The translations under genes were made by a program, and so were the position numbers. A DNA stretch of 64,000 nt from Acinetobacter terrestris (GTDB lineage Bacteria > Pseudomonadota > Gammaproteobacteria > Pseudomonadales > Moraxellaceae), in contig NZ_SJNZ01000013.1 of the NCBI RefSeq assembly GCF_004331155.1, forward strand, positions 41,023 to 105,022, written 5' to 3'. This document shows, one piece after another, positions 55,417 through 63,739 of this stretch. Position 1 is the first letter of the stretch, and each line of letters starts with the position of its first letter. The notes under the pieces are model-generated. The model saw only the letters and a list, made by a program, of their open reading frames with translations, made no database searches and had not been told where the DNA came from.

Positions 55417-56208
55417 TTAATACCCGCCCTCAGATTTCATCACTTCACCCCCTTTATATTTGGCCAAAAGTTCACGAAGCGAATTCATCAAGACACTGGT
55501 ATCGACACCCACTGCCACAAACTCTGTACCAAGGTCTAAATATTGCTGCGTGGCTTCATGCTGTGTTGATAAAATCCCGGCTGCCTTACCCGCTGCACGA
55601 ATACGTTGAATCGCATCCACCACAGCTTTTTGAACCTCTGGATGGTTTGGATTACCTTGATGGCCCATGGTTGCGGACAAATCCACAGCACCAATAAACA
55701 CCCCATCTATGCCATCAACTTTTAAAATATCATCCAGGTTTTCTAGGCCTGTGACCGATTCAATCTGAATCAAAAGACTGATATTTTCATGGGCTGTTTG
55801 GTAATAATCCGGAATACTGTTCCAACGGGTTGCACGTGCCAGAGCCGCACCTACGCCACGGATGCCCTCAGGTGGATAACGCACGGCTTTGACCATGAGT
55901 TCTGCTTGTTCTACTGTTTCCACCATCGGAATCAATAAAGTTTGTGCGCCAATATCTAGCAATTGTTTAATCAGCTGCACACTGCCAATGGGTGGACGCA
56001 CCACGGCTTGCGAGGGATATGCAGCGATACTTTGCAGTTGCGAAAGCGTGGTTCTCAAATCACTGGGCGCATGTTCACCGTCAATGAGTAGCCAGTCGTA
56101 TCCGGCATTAGCTGCAATTTCTGTAGCGTAGGCATCTGCCAAACCGACCCATAGCCCAATTTGCTGTTGGGTTTTTAGTTTTCTTTTGAAGTGATTGCTA
56201 AAGTCCAT
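55417..56208 (-). CDS. hpaI: HpaI-type class II aldolase (4-hydroxy-2-oxoheptanedioate aldolase family)
   Basis: A 263-residue metal-dependent aldolase. The family match is close: QIGLWVGLADAYATEIAA near 16, AGYDWLLIDGEHAPSDL near 35 with the metal-site region, PPEGIRGVGAALARATRWN near 118, QIESVTGLENLDDIL near 150 and GVDGVFIGAVDLSATMGH near 168. In E. coli the homologue cleaves HHED in 4-hydroxyphenylacetate degradation. No other hpa gene is near, so here it may act on another keto acid. The start is the ATG at 56208; an ATG nine codons upstream adds an unlikely basic tail. Confidence 0.9.
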   Translation of the reverse strand: MDFSNHFKRKLKTQQQIGLWVGLADAYATEIAANAGYDWLLIDGEHAPSDLRTTLSQLQSIAAYPSQAVVRPPIGSVQLIKQLLDIGAQTLLIPMVETVEQAELMVKAVRYPPEGIRGVGAALARATRWNSIPDYYQTAHENISLLIQIESVTGLENLDDILKVDGIDGVFIGAVDLSATMGHQGNPNHPEVQKAVVDAIQRIRAAGKAAGILSTQHEATQQYLDLGTEFVAVGVDTSVLMNSLRELLAKYKGGEVMKSEGGY

Positions 56209-56553
56209 ACGCCTGCTCTCGGAATGGTCATACATTTTAATTAATATTGATTAAACGCCATTTTTCTAAAAGTACCAATATCGAAAAGGTATTTCTTGAT
56301 CTGCTAAAACTCTTAATTTATTGCAAGATACCCACTCTTCATTTTATAAAATTATTGATGACATTTGAAATGCAGGCTAAACAGGATACAAATGCTGCTT
56401 TATATAAAGTGTAATAAATTGAGTGAAAAATGGTATTCACGATCAATACTTTTTATCATGCCAAAGTCTAAAGCGAGATCGATGTGTTATAAACTATTTG
56501 GATAGCGCTTCAGCTAAAATGACAAACATAATTTATAAGTGGAGTAATCATTC
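56209..56553. other. Non-coding stretch between the aldolase and nitroreductase genes
   Basis: About 345 AT-rich bases between divergent genes, expected to hold both promoters. I see no coding frame of note. A GGAG-type site precedes the nitroreductase start (GTGGAGTAATCATTCATG). Confidence 0.45.
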
Positions 56554-57207
56554 ATGGATCTTTTAAACGTCTCGAAAACCCGTTATACCACTAAAGCCTA
56601 TGATCCTATTCGAAAAATCCCCAAGGAACAGGTGGCACGTTTATTAGAAATCTTACGTTTGACTCCCTCTTCCATCAATATTCAACCTTGGCATTTTTTT
56701 ATTGCTGACAATCAGGCAGCCAAAGAACGGATTGCCAAAGCCTTGGTTGGGAAATATGCCTATAACGCGCCTAAAGTGCTAGATTCTTCCCATACTATTT
56801 TGTTCTGTACCAAAGCGGATATCAGCGAACAGCATTTAGATAACTTGCTCACTCAAGATGACATTAGTGGTCGTTTTAAAGACTCAACCGCCAAACAAGG
56901 CCAAAAAGATAGCCGTAGCGGTTATGTCAATTATTATCGCAATGAAAAAGGTGATATTCAGCGCTGGGCAGAAAATCAAACCTTTATTGCCTTAGGTCAA
57001 ATTCTTTTGGCTGCTGGAATTGAAGGCATTGATGCAACACCCATTGGTGGATTTGATGAACAAATTATCAATGATGAATTGCAGTTAACCGAAAAAGGCT
57101 TGGTGCCTTCGGTATTGTTGACACTCGGTTATCGTAGTGAAAATGATTTCAATGCCCAACTGCCAAAATCACGCCTAGACAAAGAACAGATTTTCACTCA
57201 GCTTTAA
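56554..57207 (+). CDS. NfsB-like oxygen-insensitive NAD(P)H nitroreductase
   Basis: A 217-residue FMN flavoprotein of the NfsB group. It begins MDLLNVSKTRYTTKAYDP and shows the FMN-site LTPSSINIQPWHFFI near 37, SHTILFCTKADI near 75, and the C-terminal ATPIGGFDEQIIND near 164 and LGYRSENDFNAQLPKSR near 190, the usual end of NfsB-type enzymes. It reduces nitroaromatics and quinones by two-electron steps. Single-gene unit with its own terminator. Confidence 0.92.
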   Translation: MDLLNVSKTRYTTKAYDPIRKIPKEQVARLLEILRLTPSSINIQPWHFFIADNQAAKERIAKALVGKYAYNAPKVLDSSHTILFCTKADISEQHLDNLLTQDDISGRFKDSTAKQGQKDSRSGYVNYYRNEKGDIQRWAENQTFIALGQILLAAGIEGIDATPIGGFDEQIINDELQLTEKGLVPSVLLTLGYRSENDFNAQLPKSRLDKEQIFTQL

Positions 57208-57221
57208 TTAACGATTCATTA

Positions 57222-57252
57222 CAATAAAAGGGGCCAATGTGCCCTTTTATTG
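57222..57252 (+). terminator. Intrinsic terminator of the nitroreductase gene
   Basis: CAATAAAAGGG (57222-57232) pairs with CCCTTTTATTG (57242-57252), with a GC-rich top. Confidence 0.85.
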
Positions 57253-57321
57253 TCATTTCAGGTCTTATTCTTGCAACAATATTGAGGTATATTTGCGCAA
57301 AAATAAAAGGTGGTTCACATC

Positions 57322-57555
57322 ATGATTCCTGCTACAACTAAAATGCCAATGAAATTTGAATGCACACACTGCAATAAAATTTATATGCATCAATATTCCA
57401 TAAATGCGATTTCCTTTTATCCAACCTGTCCAGACTGCAAGCAGGCTGGCTTGCTGCTCGGTACAGCCGACAGCATAGACATCGTGAAGCATCCAAAGAC
57501 TTTTGCAAAAACACTTTTCAAGCAGATATCGCATAAGCTAGGCAAATCACACTAG
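57322..57555 (+). CDS. Small zinc-ribbon protein
   Basis: A 77-residue protein with two CxxC knuckles, CTHCNKIY near 16 and CPDCKQAG near 38, the classic zinc-ribbon spacing. A basic C-terminus (KTFAKTLFKQISHKLGKSH) follows. No family is recognised beyond the zinc ribbon; nucleic acid or protein contact is possible. The start ATG at 57322 has AAGG upstream, and the earlier GTG (57310) is less likely. Its last 38 bases overlap the 3' end of the EamA gene on the other strand, a convergent overlap that is uncommon in this window. Confidence 0.75.
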   Translation: MIPATTKMPMKFECTHCNKIYMHQYSINAISFYPTCPDCKQAGLLLGTADSIDIVKHPKTFAKTLFKQISHKLGKSH

Positions 57556-58381
57556 CCAAACCTAATATCAAACCGGCAGCGGTAGCGGGTTTTAATTTTT
57601 CCTTAAAGATGATTAAGCCACTTAATGCACCAAATAGCACCACCAGAATATTCATACCTGCAAACACAATTGCAGGTGTGTCTTTCAATAAAATATGCGC
57701 TTTGACATACAGTGCGATATTGGCAAAATTCAGCACACCCAAGCCCAGTCCGGCCAGTATGTTGTTTTTGTTCCCCATGGTTTTCGTTGAAATTGCAATA
57801 TAAGCCAATGACAATATAAAGGCACAGATAAACATCAAATTTAAGGCAACAGCGAACTGTACGCCTAATCCGGTGGTGTACTTGAGCAGTACATCAATCA
57901 AGGCATAGCCAAACCATACCAATGCAAGATATAACATCGCCTGTTTAGAAGAGGACTGCCCTGTTTCGGCTTTTTGATGTGAAAATAAAATACTGATGAC
58001 TGCTGCAATACCCAAAGCAATCCCGATGATTTTCAGACTATTAAACTGTTCCTGAAAAATAAAAAATGCGGATAATAGCGATAAAACCACCGATAAACGC
58101 TGGGCAATTTCGGTTTTAATAATGCCGGCATATTGCAATGATTTGGCTAAGCATAAAAAAATACTCGGCAATAAAATCCCTAAGGCAACAATTAACCACC
58201 ACGGCGTATTTGGTATGGAAATATGCTGCAAATCTGGCTTAAACCATAAAAAGCACAACACACTGGCAGAAGCATAGTTCCAGACAATCATCTGTAATGC
58301 ATCAAAACCTTTGGCTTTAGCCAGCTTTAAAAGAATTGAAATGACCACACTACAGCATGCCGCAGCAAATATAAGTTCCAT
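57518..58381 (-). CDS. EamA-family (DMT) transporter
   Basis: A 287-residue inner-membrane protein with about ten hydrophobic segments in two EamA halves. The first half begins ELIFAAACCSVVISILLKLAKA, the second near FGYALIDVLLKYTTGLG, ending PATAAGLILGLASVICLAY. Drug/metabolite transporters of this type export amino acids or other small molecules. The substrate is unknown. The start has AAGGC upstream. Its 3' end overlaps the zinc-ribbon gene by 38 bases in convergent orientation. It lies just upstream (in transcription terms) of nothing co-directional until fba, which has its own start. Confidence 0.85.
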   Translation of the reverse strand: MELIFAAACCSVVISILLKLAKAKGFDALQMIVWNYASASVLCFLWFKPDLQHISIPNTPWWLIVALGILLPSIFLCLAKSLQYAGIIKTEIAQRLSVVLSLLSAFFIFQEQFNSLKIIGIALGIAAVISILFSHQKAETGQSSSKQAMLYLALVWFGYALIDVLLKYTTGLGVQFAVALNLMFICAFILSLAYIAISTKTMGNKNNILAGLGLGVLNFANIALYVKAHILLKDTPAIVFAGMNILVVLFGALSGLIIFKEKLKPATAAGLILGLASVICLAYAISA

Positions 58382-58427
58382 CTTTTGCCTTATTTTCCTG
58401 ATTTATAATGGTTTAGGGTGAGATACA

Positions 58428-58456
58428 AAAAAGCCCACAAACAATGTGGGCTTTTT
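58428..58456. terminator. Terminator of the fructose-bisphosphate aldolase gene
   Basis: AAAAAGCCCACA (58428-58439) pairs with TGTGGGCTTTTT (58445-58456), with a T-run on the minus side. It lies 21 bases after the fba stop. Confidence 0.9.
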
Positions 58457-58477
58457 ATTATAGATAATCTTTAACGA

Positions 58478-59515
58478 TTATTTATAACGATTCACCATTT
58501 TCTCTAAAGAAATTGGACGAATCTGATCTGCATGACCGGCAGTGCCAAATGCTGTGTAACGATCTACACAGATTTGTTTCATTGCATCGACAGTTGCAGA
58601 GAAGAATTTACGTGGATCGAATTCGCTTGGTTTTTCTGCCATCATACGACGCATTGCACCAGTAGATGCCAAACGCAAGTCAGTATCGATATTAATTTTA
58701 CGAACACCGTGTTTGATTGCTTCAACCAGCTGCTCAACAGGTACACCATAAGTTTCTTTGATGTCGCCGCCGAATTCATTGATCACAGCCAACCATTCTT
58801 GTGGCACAGAGCTTGAACCGTGCATAACAAGATGGGTATTTGGCAATGCCGCATGAATTTCTTTAATGCGGTCAATCGCTAAAATATCACCTGTAGGTGG
58901 ACGTGTGAATTTGTACGCACCGTGTGAAGTACCCACTGCAATTGCCAAAGCATCGACATTGGTATCTGCTACAAACTGAGTCGCTTCTTCAACTGAAGTT
59001 AAAAGCTGAGAATGGTCAAGAACGCCTTCAGCGCCTACGCCATCTTCTTCACCCGCCATACCGGTTTCAAGGCTACCCAGACAACCAATTTCACCTTCAA
59101 CTGAAACACCGCAAGCGTGCGCCATTTGAACTGTACGACGCGTTACATCAACATTGTATTCGTAACTTGTAGGCGTTTTACCGTCTGCACCCAATGAACC
59201 ATCCATCATTACTGATGAAAAGCCCAACTGGATTGAGCGTTGGCATACATCAGGGTCAGTACCATGATCTTGATGCATAACCACTGGAATATGTGGCCAC
59301 TCTTCAATTGCTGCCAAAATTAAATGACGTAAGAACGGAGCACCGGCATATTTACGAGCACCCGCAGATGCTTGAACAATAACAGGTGAATTCGTTTCGT
59401 CTGCGGCTAACATAATTGCGCGCATTTGTTCTAAGTTGTTTACGTTAAACGCTGGTACGCCGTAATTGTGTTCGCCGGCGTGATCCAAGAGCTGGCGCAA
59501 TGAGATAAGTGCCAT
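58478..59515 (-). CDS. fba: Class II fructose-bisphosphate aldolase
   Basis: Cleaves fructose-1,6-bisphosphate to two triose phosphates with a zinc ion. Zinc and substrate parts: [19 protein letters not shown] near 79-97, [13 protein letters not shown] near 138, [13 protein letters not shown] near 199, [13 protein letters not shown] near 229 and [11 protein letters not shown] near 274. The length of 345 and the sequence between motifs fit the longer type II subgroup found in Pseudomonas and Acinetobacter, not the E. coli FbaA type. The start has GGGAGGAC upstream. With pgk upstream it forms the glycolysis and gluconeogenesis pair. Confidence 0.94.
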   Translation of the reverse strand: MALISLRQLLDHAGEHNYGVPAFNVNNLEQMRAIMLAADETNSPVIVQASAGARKYAGAPFLRHLILAAIEEWPHIPVVMHQDHGTDPDVCQRSIQLGFSSVMMDGSLGADGKTPTSYEYNVDVTRRTVQMAHACGVSVEGEIGCLGSLETGMAGEEDGVGAEGVLDHSQLLTSVEEATQFVADTNVDALAIAVGTSHGAYKFTRPPTGDILAIDRIKEIHAALPNTHLVMHGSSSVPQEWLAVINEFGGDIKETYGVPVEQLVEAIKHGVRKINIDTDLRLASTGAMRRMMAEKPSEFDPRKFFSATVDAMKQICVDRYTAFGTAGHADQIRPISLEKMVNRYK

Positions 59516-59589
59516 AATGTCCTCCCAGTTGATGCCCCATATTCTACATGCTGAATCATTTCAATTCAGTAATAAAAAACACTATTTCA

Positions 59590-59614
59590 AAAAAAATCCC
59601 TGCTTATGCAGGGA
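59590..59614 (-). terminator. Intrinsic terminator of the lipoprotein gene
   Basis: TCCCTGC (59597-59603) pairs with GCAGGGA (59608-59614), then TTTTTTTTG on the minus strand. It separates the lipoprotein gene from fba. Confidence 0.88.
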
Positions 59615-59637
59615 CTTTTAAATAAAACACGAAAAAC

Positions 59638-59910
59638 TTAAGGTGCAGTGGCTTCAGAAGCCGACTCGGAAGCTGCAGCTGTGGCTTCATCTGCATTTGC
59701 ATTCGCTATTTCTGCCGGTACATCTGTATTTTTTTCATCCAGAATCGGTTGGTCAATTGAATCTATTGCTGCTTGTTGCTCAGGGCTAATTTTTTCTTCT
59801 ACTGTTGCTGTTGTCGCTGCGTCATTTTTCGGAGCTTCATCTTTCTTGGCACAAGCAGTTAAAGCCAAAGGTGCAATAAGAAGTGCTGCAAGGGTTAATT
59901 TCAATTTCAT
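59638..59910 (-). CDS. Small alanine/aspartate-rich lipoprotein
   Basis: A 90-residue lipoprotein. The signal peptide ends in the lipobox LTAC (Cys at about 20), so it is lipidated and anchored. The mature part is a disordered acidic stretch with many Ala, Asp, Glu and Thr (KKDEAPKNDAATTATVEEK then ISPEQQAAIDSIDQPIL). No domain is recognised. The start has AGGACAAT upstream. It lies between pgk and fba on the same strand but with its own terminator; whether it shares the pgk promoter is unclear, as pgk has its own likely terminator. Confidence 0.85.
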   Translation of the reverse strand: MKLKLTLAALLIAPLALTACAKKDEAPKNDAATTATVEEKISPEQQAAIDSIDQPILDEKNTDVPAEIANANADEATAAASESASEATAP

Positions 59911-59999
59911 CAGATTGTCCTGTGACAGGAGATTTAATGATGGTCATCTTATTGCAGTTATATTTCATTTTGATGACTGGAATATGTCCCCTAAAATGA

Positions 60000-60027
60000 C
60001 AAAAGGCTGACCGTAGCCAACCTTTTG
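60000..60027 (-). terminator. Intrinsic terminator of pgk
   Basis: On the minus strand AAAAGGTTG pairs with CAGCCTTTT (one wobble) followed by GTCATTTT. It lies about 50 bases after the pgk stop. Confidence 0.65.
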
Positions 60028-60075
60028 TTGTATTTAATGTATGCGTAATCTTATTTAAAGATTCCGATCTAAAGA

Positions 60076-61263
60076 TTAAGCACGTTCAAGCAATACAGCA
60101 ACTGCAGGAAGTGTTTTGCCTTCTACAAATTCAAGGAAAGCGCCACCACCAGTAGAGATATAACCAATTTTGTCAGCCACTTCATATTTGTCGATTGCAG
60201 CTAAAGTATCACCGCCACCCGCGATAGAGAAACCAGCCGATTCAGCGACTGCAATCGATAATGCTTTAGTGCCTTCACCGAACTGATCGACTTCAAATAC
60301 ACCCACTGGACCATTCCAAAGGATTGTTTTTGAAGTTTTGATAATTTCAGCAAATGCTTTAGCCGTTTCTGGACCCACATCTAAAATCATGTCGTTGTCG
60401 GTTACATCAGCAACGTTTTTAACTACAGCTTTTGCTTTGGCCAACGAACCCAAGAAATCAGCAAAATCGATTTCAGCTGCATCTGCAACCACAACATCTG
60501 TTGGAAGTGGAACTGATACTTTTGCAGCAATGGCTTTGGCTGTGTCGATCAAATCATTTTCACACAATGATTTACCCACATTGTAGCCAGCAGCAGCCAG
60601 GAATGTATTGGCAATACCACCACCTACGATGATTTGATCGCAAATATCTGAAAGTGAAGTTAACACATCCAGTTTAGTTGAAACTTTAGAACCGGCAACA
60701 ATCGCAACCATTGGTTTTTCAGGGGTTTTAAGTGCACGACCTAAAGCATCCAGTTCAGCTGCAAGTAACGGCCCTGCTGCTGCAACAGCGGCAAAACGCG
60801 CTACGCCTTCAGTTGATGCTTCTGCACGGTGCGCAGTACCAAATGCATCCATCACGAATACATCGCAAAGTGCTGCATATTTTTGTGCAAGTTCAGGATT
60901 GTTTTTCTTTTCACCCGGGTTAAAACGCACGTTTTCAAGCAATACAACCTGACCTGGGGCAACTTCAACACCATCTAAGTAGTCAGTAAACAATTTAACG
61001 TCTTGACCCAAAGCTTGAGTCAAGTAAGCAGCAACAGGAGCTAAAGACTGTTCTGGTTTAGGTTCACCTTCAACGGGACGACCTAGGTGAGAACAAACCA
61101 TTACCGCAGCGCCTTTTTCTACCGCTGCTTTAATTGTAGGAAGCGCGGCGCGTAAACGTGCATCACTTGTAATTTCACCATTTTTTACAGGTACGTTTAA
61201 ATCTTCACGAATAAGAACACGTTTACCTGTTAAATCGAGGTCAGTCATACGCTGAAAATTCAT
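60076..61263 (-). CDS. pgk: Phosphoglycerate kinase
   Basis: Transfers a phosphate between 1,3-bisphosphoglycerate and ADP in glycolysis, or the reverse in gluconeogenesis. Substrate parts: [19 protein letters not shown] near 13-31, [13 protein letters not shown] near 58, and the C-terminal ATP-binding [12 protein letters not shown] near 354 and [15 protein letters not shown] near 372. The length of 395 is standard. The start has GAGAG upstream. Followed downstream by the lipoprotein gene and fba, an order found in Acinetobacter and relatives. Confidence 0.96.
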   Translation of the reverse strand: MNFQRMTDLDLTGKRVLIREDLNVPVKNGEITSDARLRAALPTIKAAVEKGAAVMVCSHLGRPVEGEPKPEQSLAPVAAYLTQALGQDVKLFTDYLDGVEVAPGQVVLLENVRFNPGEKKNNPELAQKYAALCDVFVMDAFGTAHRAEASTEGVARFAAVAAAGPLLAAELDALGRALKTPEKPMVAIVAGSKVSTKLDVLTSLSDICDQIIVGGGIANTFLAAAGYNVGKSLCENDLIDTAKAIAAKVSVPLPTDVVVADAAEIDFADFLGSLAKAKAVVKNVADVTDNDMILDVGPETAKAFAEIIKTSKTILWNGPVGVFEVDQFGEGTKALSIAVAESAGFSIAGGGDTLAAIDKYEVADKIGYISTGGGAFLEFVEGKTLPAVAVLLERA

Positions 61264-61403
61264 GTATAGCTCTCTTTATAGATATAAAAACCGCCCGATT
61301 TTAAATGATTATGTAGAAAAAGGTTAGCTTCTTTTGCATAAAAGCTGTCGAAAGGCAAAGTTTTGATTATCATAGTCAAAAGCCACTCCATGATTTAGAG
61401 CTT

Positions 61404-61787
61404 ATGTCTATTCACCCAGATCCAAATATCAATCGTTTAAACGTTTTAGGCGAACCTATGGCTAGCTGTTGCTATGCTCCTATTACCGGATATTTTCGTA
61501 ACGGCTTTTGTCATACTGCTACAACAGATCTAGGTCAGCATACAATGTGTGTACAAATGACCGCTGAGTTTCTTAATTTTTCGCAAAAAGTAGGTAATGA
61601 CTTGATCACACCATTACCAGAAGTCGATTTCCCGGGTTTAGAGCCGGGTGATTTTTGGTGTATTTGTGTGACCCGTTGGGTTGAAGCTTACCAGGCCGGT
61701 ATCGCCCCTCCCATTAAAATTCAAGCTTGCCATCAAGCTGTGCTCTCCTACGTTCCGCTTGATGTGCTTATGGAATATGCAGTGTAA
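61404..61787 (+). CDS. DUF2237 family protein
   Basis: A 127-residue soluble protein of the DUF2237 family: NVLGEPMASCCYAPITGYFRNG (split, near 13-34), HTMCVQMTAEFLNFSQKVGND near 45-65, and FWCICVTRWVEAYQAGIAPP near 84-103. Its conserved cysteines (22, 23, 36, 48, 86, 88) suggest redox or metal binding, but the function is unknown. The stop overlaps the start of the next gene by one base (TAATG), so the two are translated in coupling. Confidence 0.85.
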   Translation: MSIHPDPNINRLNVLGEPMASCCYAPITGYFRNGFCHTATTDLGQHTMCVQMTAEFLNFSQKVGNDLITPLPEVDFPGLEPGDFWCICVTRWVEAYQAGIAPPIKIQACHQAVLSYVPLDVLMEYAV

Positions 61788-62380
61788 TGAGTACTCCCCA
61801 AATTATTTTGGCTTCAAGCAGCCAAACCCGCAAAGACTTAATGAACCGCCTTCGCATCGATTATCAAAGCATCGTGCCTGATATTGATGAATCTCCCCGT
61901 GGTGAAAACCATGCCGATGATTTAGCCAAAAGGCTGGCCTTTGAAAAAGCCAAAGCCATTTCGGAACAGTATCCAGACGCGATTGTGATTGGATCAGACC
62001 AGGTGGCTTGGCGTGAAGGTGCACCGGACATTTTTATTGGCAAACCGCTGACTGTTGAAAAAGCCATAAAACAGTTACAGGCCAATTCCGATAAAATTGT
62101 CTATTTCAGTACCGCATTAAGTGTGCAACAGCAGTCAACCGGCTTTGAACGCACGCTGGTTGAACACTATAAGGTCAAATTCCGTAAACTCAGTCTTGCT
62201 GAAATTGAGCGTTATATTGAAGTTGAACAACCTTTGATGTGTGCCGGCAGTTTTAAATGCGAAAGCCTGGGGATTAGCCTGTTTGATCAAATGATTGGAC
62301 AAGACCAAACTACGCTCATGGGCATGCCGATGATTCAGCTTTGCCATATCCTGCGTCAATTGAATATTTTAGTTCCTTAA
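61787..62380 (+). CDS. yceF: Maf-family nucleoside-triphosphate pyrophosphatase (YceF branch)
   Basis: A 197-residue house-cleaning enzyme. It begins QIILASSSQTRKDLMNRLRI, the Maf signature S-x-S-x-x-R, then IDESPRGEN near 37, VIGSDQVAW near 65 with the catalytic aspartate, and GKPLTVEKAIKQL. The C-terminal CESLGISLFDQMIGQDQTTL (near 157) is nearer to YceF (7-methyl-GTP pyrophosphatase) than to Maf/YhdE. It hydrolyses non-canonical nucleotides to monophosphates. Start overlaps the stop of the DUF2237 gene. The roxA gene starts 15 bases later. Confidence 0.88.
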   Translation: MSTPQIILASSSQTRKDLMNRLRIDYQSIVPDIDESPRGENHADDLAKRLAFEKAKAISEQYPDAIVIGSDQVAWREGAPDIFIGKPLTVEKAIKQLQANSDKIVYFSTALSVQQQSTGFERTLVEHYKVKFRKLSLAEIERYIEVEQPLMCAGSFKCESLGISLFDQMIGQDQTTLMGMPMIQLCHILRQLNILVP

Positions 62381-62395
62381 TTTTAGGCTGTATTT

Positions 62396-63565
62396 ATGTC
62401 TCAACCTTTAGATGTCTTGGGCGGAATTACCGCTGAACAATTCCTTGCTGAATATTGGCAAAAAAAACCATTACTGGTCCGTAATGCGCTGCCTGAAATT
62501 GCGAATCTGTTAGAACCTAGCGACGTGATGGAACTTGCGCTGGATGAAAATGTCAGTGCCCGCCTCATCAAACAAAAAGATAAAGATCCAAACCAGTGGT
62601 CGGTGAAATCATCGCCTTTAATCAAAGCTGATTTCCAGAAGATGCCAAAACTTTGGACACTGCTTGTACAAGCTGTGGATCACTACTCTTTTGATCTGGC
62701 AGAACTGTGGAAAAAATTTCCGTTTATTCCGCAGTGGCGTCGTGATGACATTATGGTGTCATATGCGCCAAAAGGCGGTTCAGTCGGCAAGCATTTCGAT
62801 TTTTACGATGTATTCTTGGTTCAGGGTCATGGGCAGCGCCGTTGGCAGTTAGGCCAAATGTGCGATGCCGAAAGCGAATTTGTTGCAGGTCAACCCTTAA
62901 AATTACTGCCAGAGATGGACGTTCATTTTGATGAAGTTTTAGCACCGGGCGACTTGCTTTATGTCCCACCAGGCTTGTCTCATTACGGCGTAGCGGAAGA
63001 TGACTGTCTGACGTACTCGTTTGGTTTCCGTATGCCAAATGTGGCTGAAATGATGGATCGCGTAAGTGATAAATTCGCTGCGGATCAATTGCTTAAAAAC
63101 CCACTGACTGACATTATTCGCGACAAAATCAGCCCGATTGGTCAAATCAGTCAAGCTGAACTTGAGTATTTAAAAGCAGAACTTCTAGCACAACTGCAAA
63201 ATCCAACCGTGCTTGAAGATGCCCTCATGAGCCTGATGTCAGAACCGAAATATCCGGAAAATATTCCAGAGGCTGAAGCACTGGGTACAGGTGATTTAGA
63301 AGAAGCCTTGGATCAGGGTTATTCACTCATTCTTGAGCCAGCATCACGCCTGCTTTATACCGAAGATGAAGATGAGTTGCTGTTCTGGGCCAATGGCGAA
63401 GGGATCTGTATTTCAGATGCATTTGCACCGATTTTAAAACAGCTGGCTGATGGCAATCCGGTATTACTGGATGAAAATCTTTATGATCCAGATATGCTGG
63501 AAGACATCGTGAACTTGCTAAATGAATCAATTCTGATGTTATTACCTGCTGCAGATGAAGAATAA
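62396..63565 (+). CDS. roxA: RoxA (YcfD-type) 50S ribosomal protein L16 arginine hydroxylase
   Basis: A 389-residue JmjC-type 2-oxoglutarate/Fe(II) oxygenase. The iron-binding residues are in GKHFDFYDVFLVQGHG near 132 (H-x-D) and PPGLSHYGVAED near 190 (second His). The HxD pair, the QVxGxKxW-type GQRRWQLG, and the C-terminal winged-helix and acidic region fit the YcfD/RoxA group, which hydroxylates an arginine of ribosomal protein L16. Oxygen-dependent, cytoplasmic. Third gene of the DUF2237-maf-roxA unit with a strong terminator after it. The C-terminal half (about 250-389) is acidic. Confidence 0.9.
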   Translation: MSQPLDVLGGITAEQFLAEYWQKKPLLVRNALPEIANLLEPSDVMELALDENVSARLIKQKDKDPNQWSVKSSPLIKADFQKMPKLWTLLVQAVDHYSFDLAELWKKFPFIPQWRRDDIMVSYAPKGGSVGKHFDFYDVFLVQGHGQRRWQLGQMCDAESEFVAGQPLKLLPEMDVHFDEVLAPGDLLYVPPGLSHYGVAEDDCLTYSFGFRMPNVAEMMDRVSDKFAADQLLKNPLTDIIRDKISPIGQISQAELEYLKAELLAQLQNPTVLEDALMSLMSEPKYPENIPEAEALGTGDLEEALDQGYSLILEPASRLLYTEDEDELLFWANGEGICISDAFAPILKQLADGNPVLLDENLYDPDMLEDIVNLLNESILMLLPAADEE

Positions 63566-63572
63566 ATAAAAC

Positions 63573-63605
63573 AAAAAAGGGGAAATAATGATTTCCCCTT
63601 TTTTT
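63573..63605 (+). terminator. Intrinsic terminator of roxA
   Basis: AAAAAAGGGGAAAT pairs with ATTTCCCCTTTTTT, loop AATG, then more T. It lies 8 bases after the roxA stop. Confidence 0.92.
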
Positions 63606-63739
63606 AATATCAACTTGATACATGCATATAAAATTCCAGATTTAATAATGAATGATAATTTCTAATGTTCCCTACTTTTATTTAAATTTTAGAAAAATCA
63701 AAAGCAAAATAACTGACAAATTTTAATTTTTTACCCATT

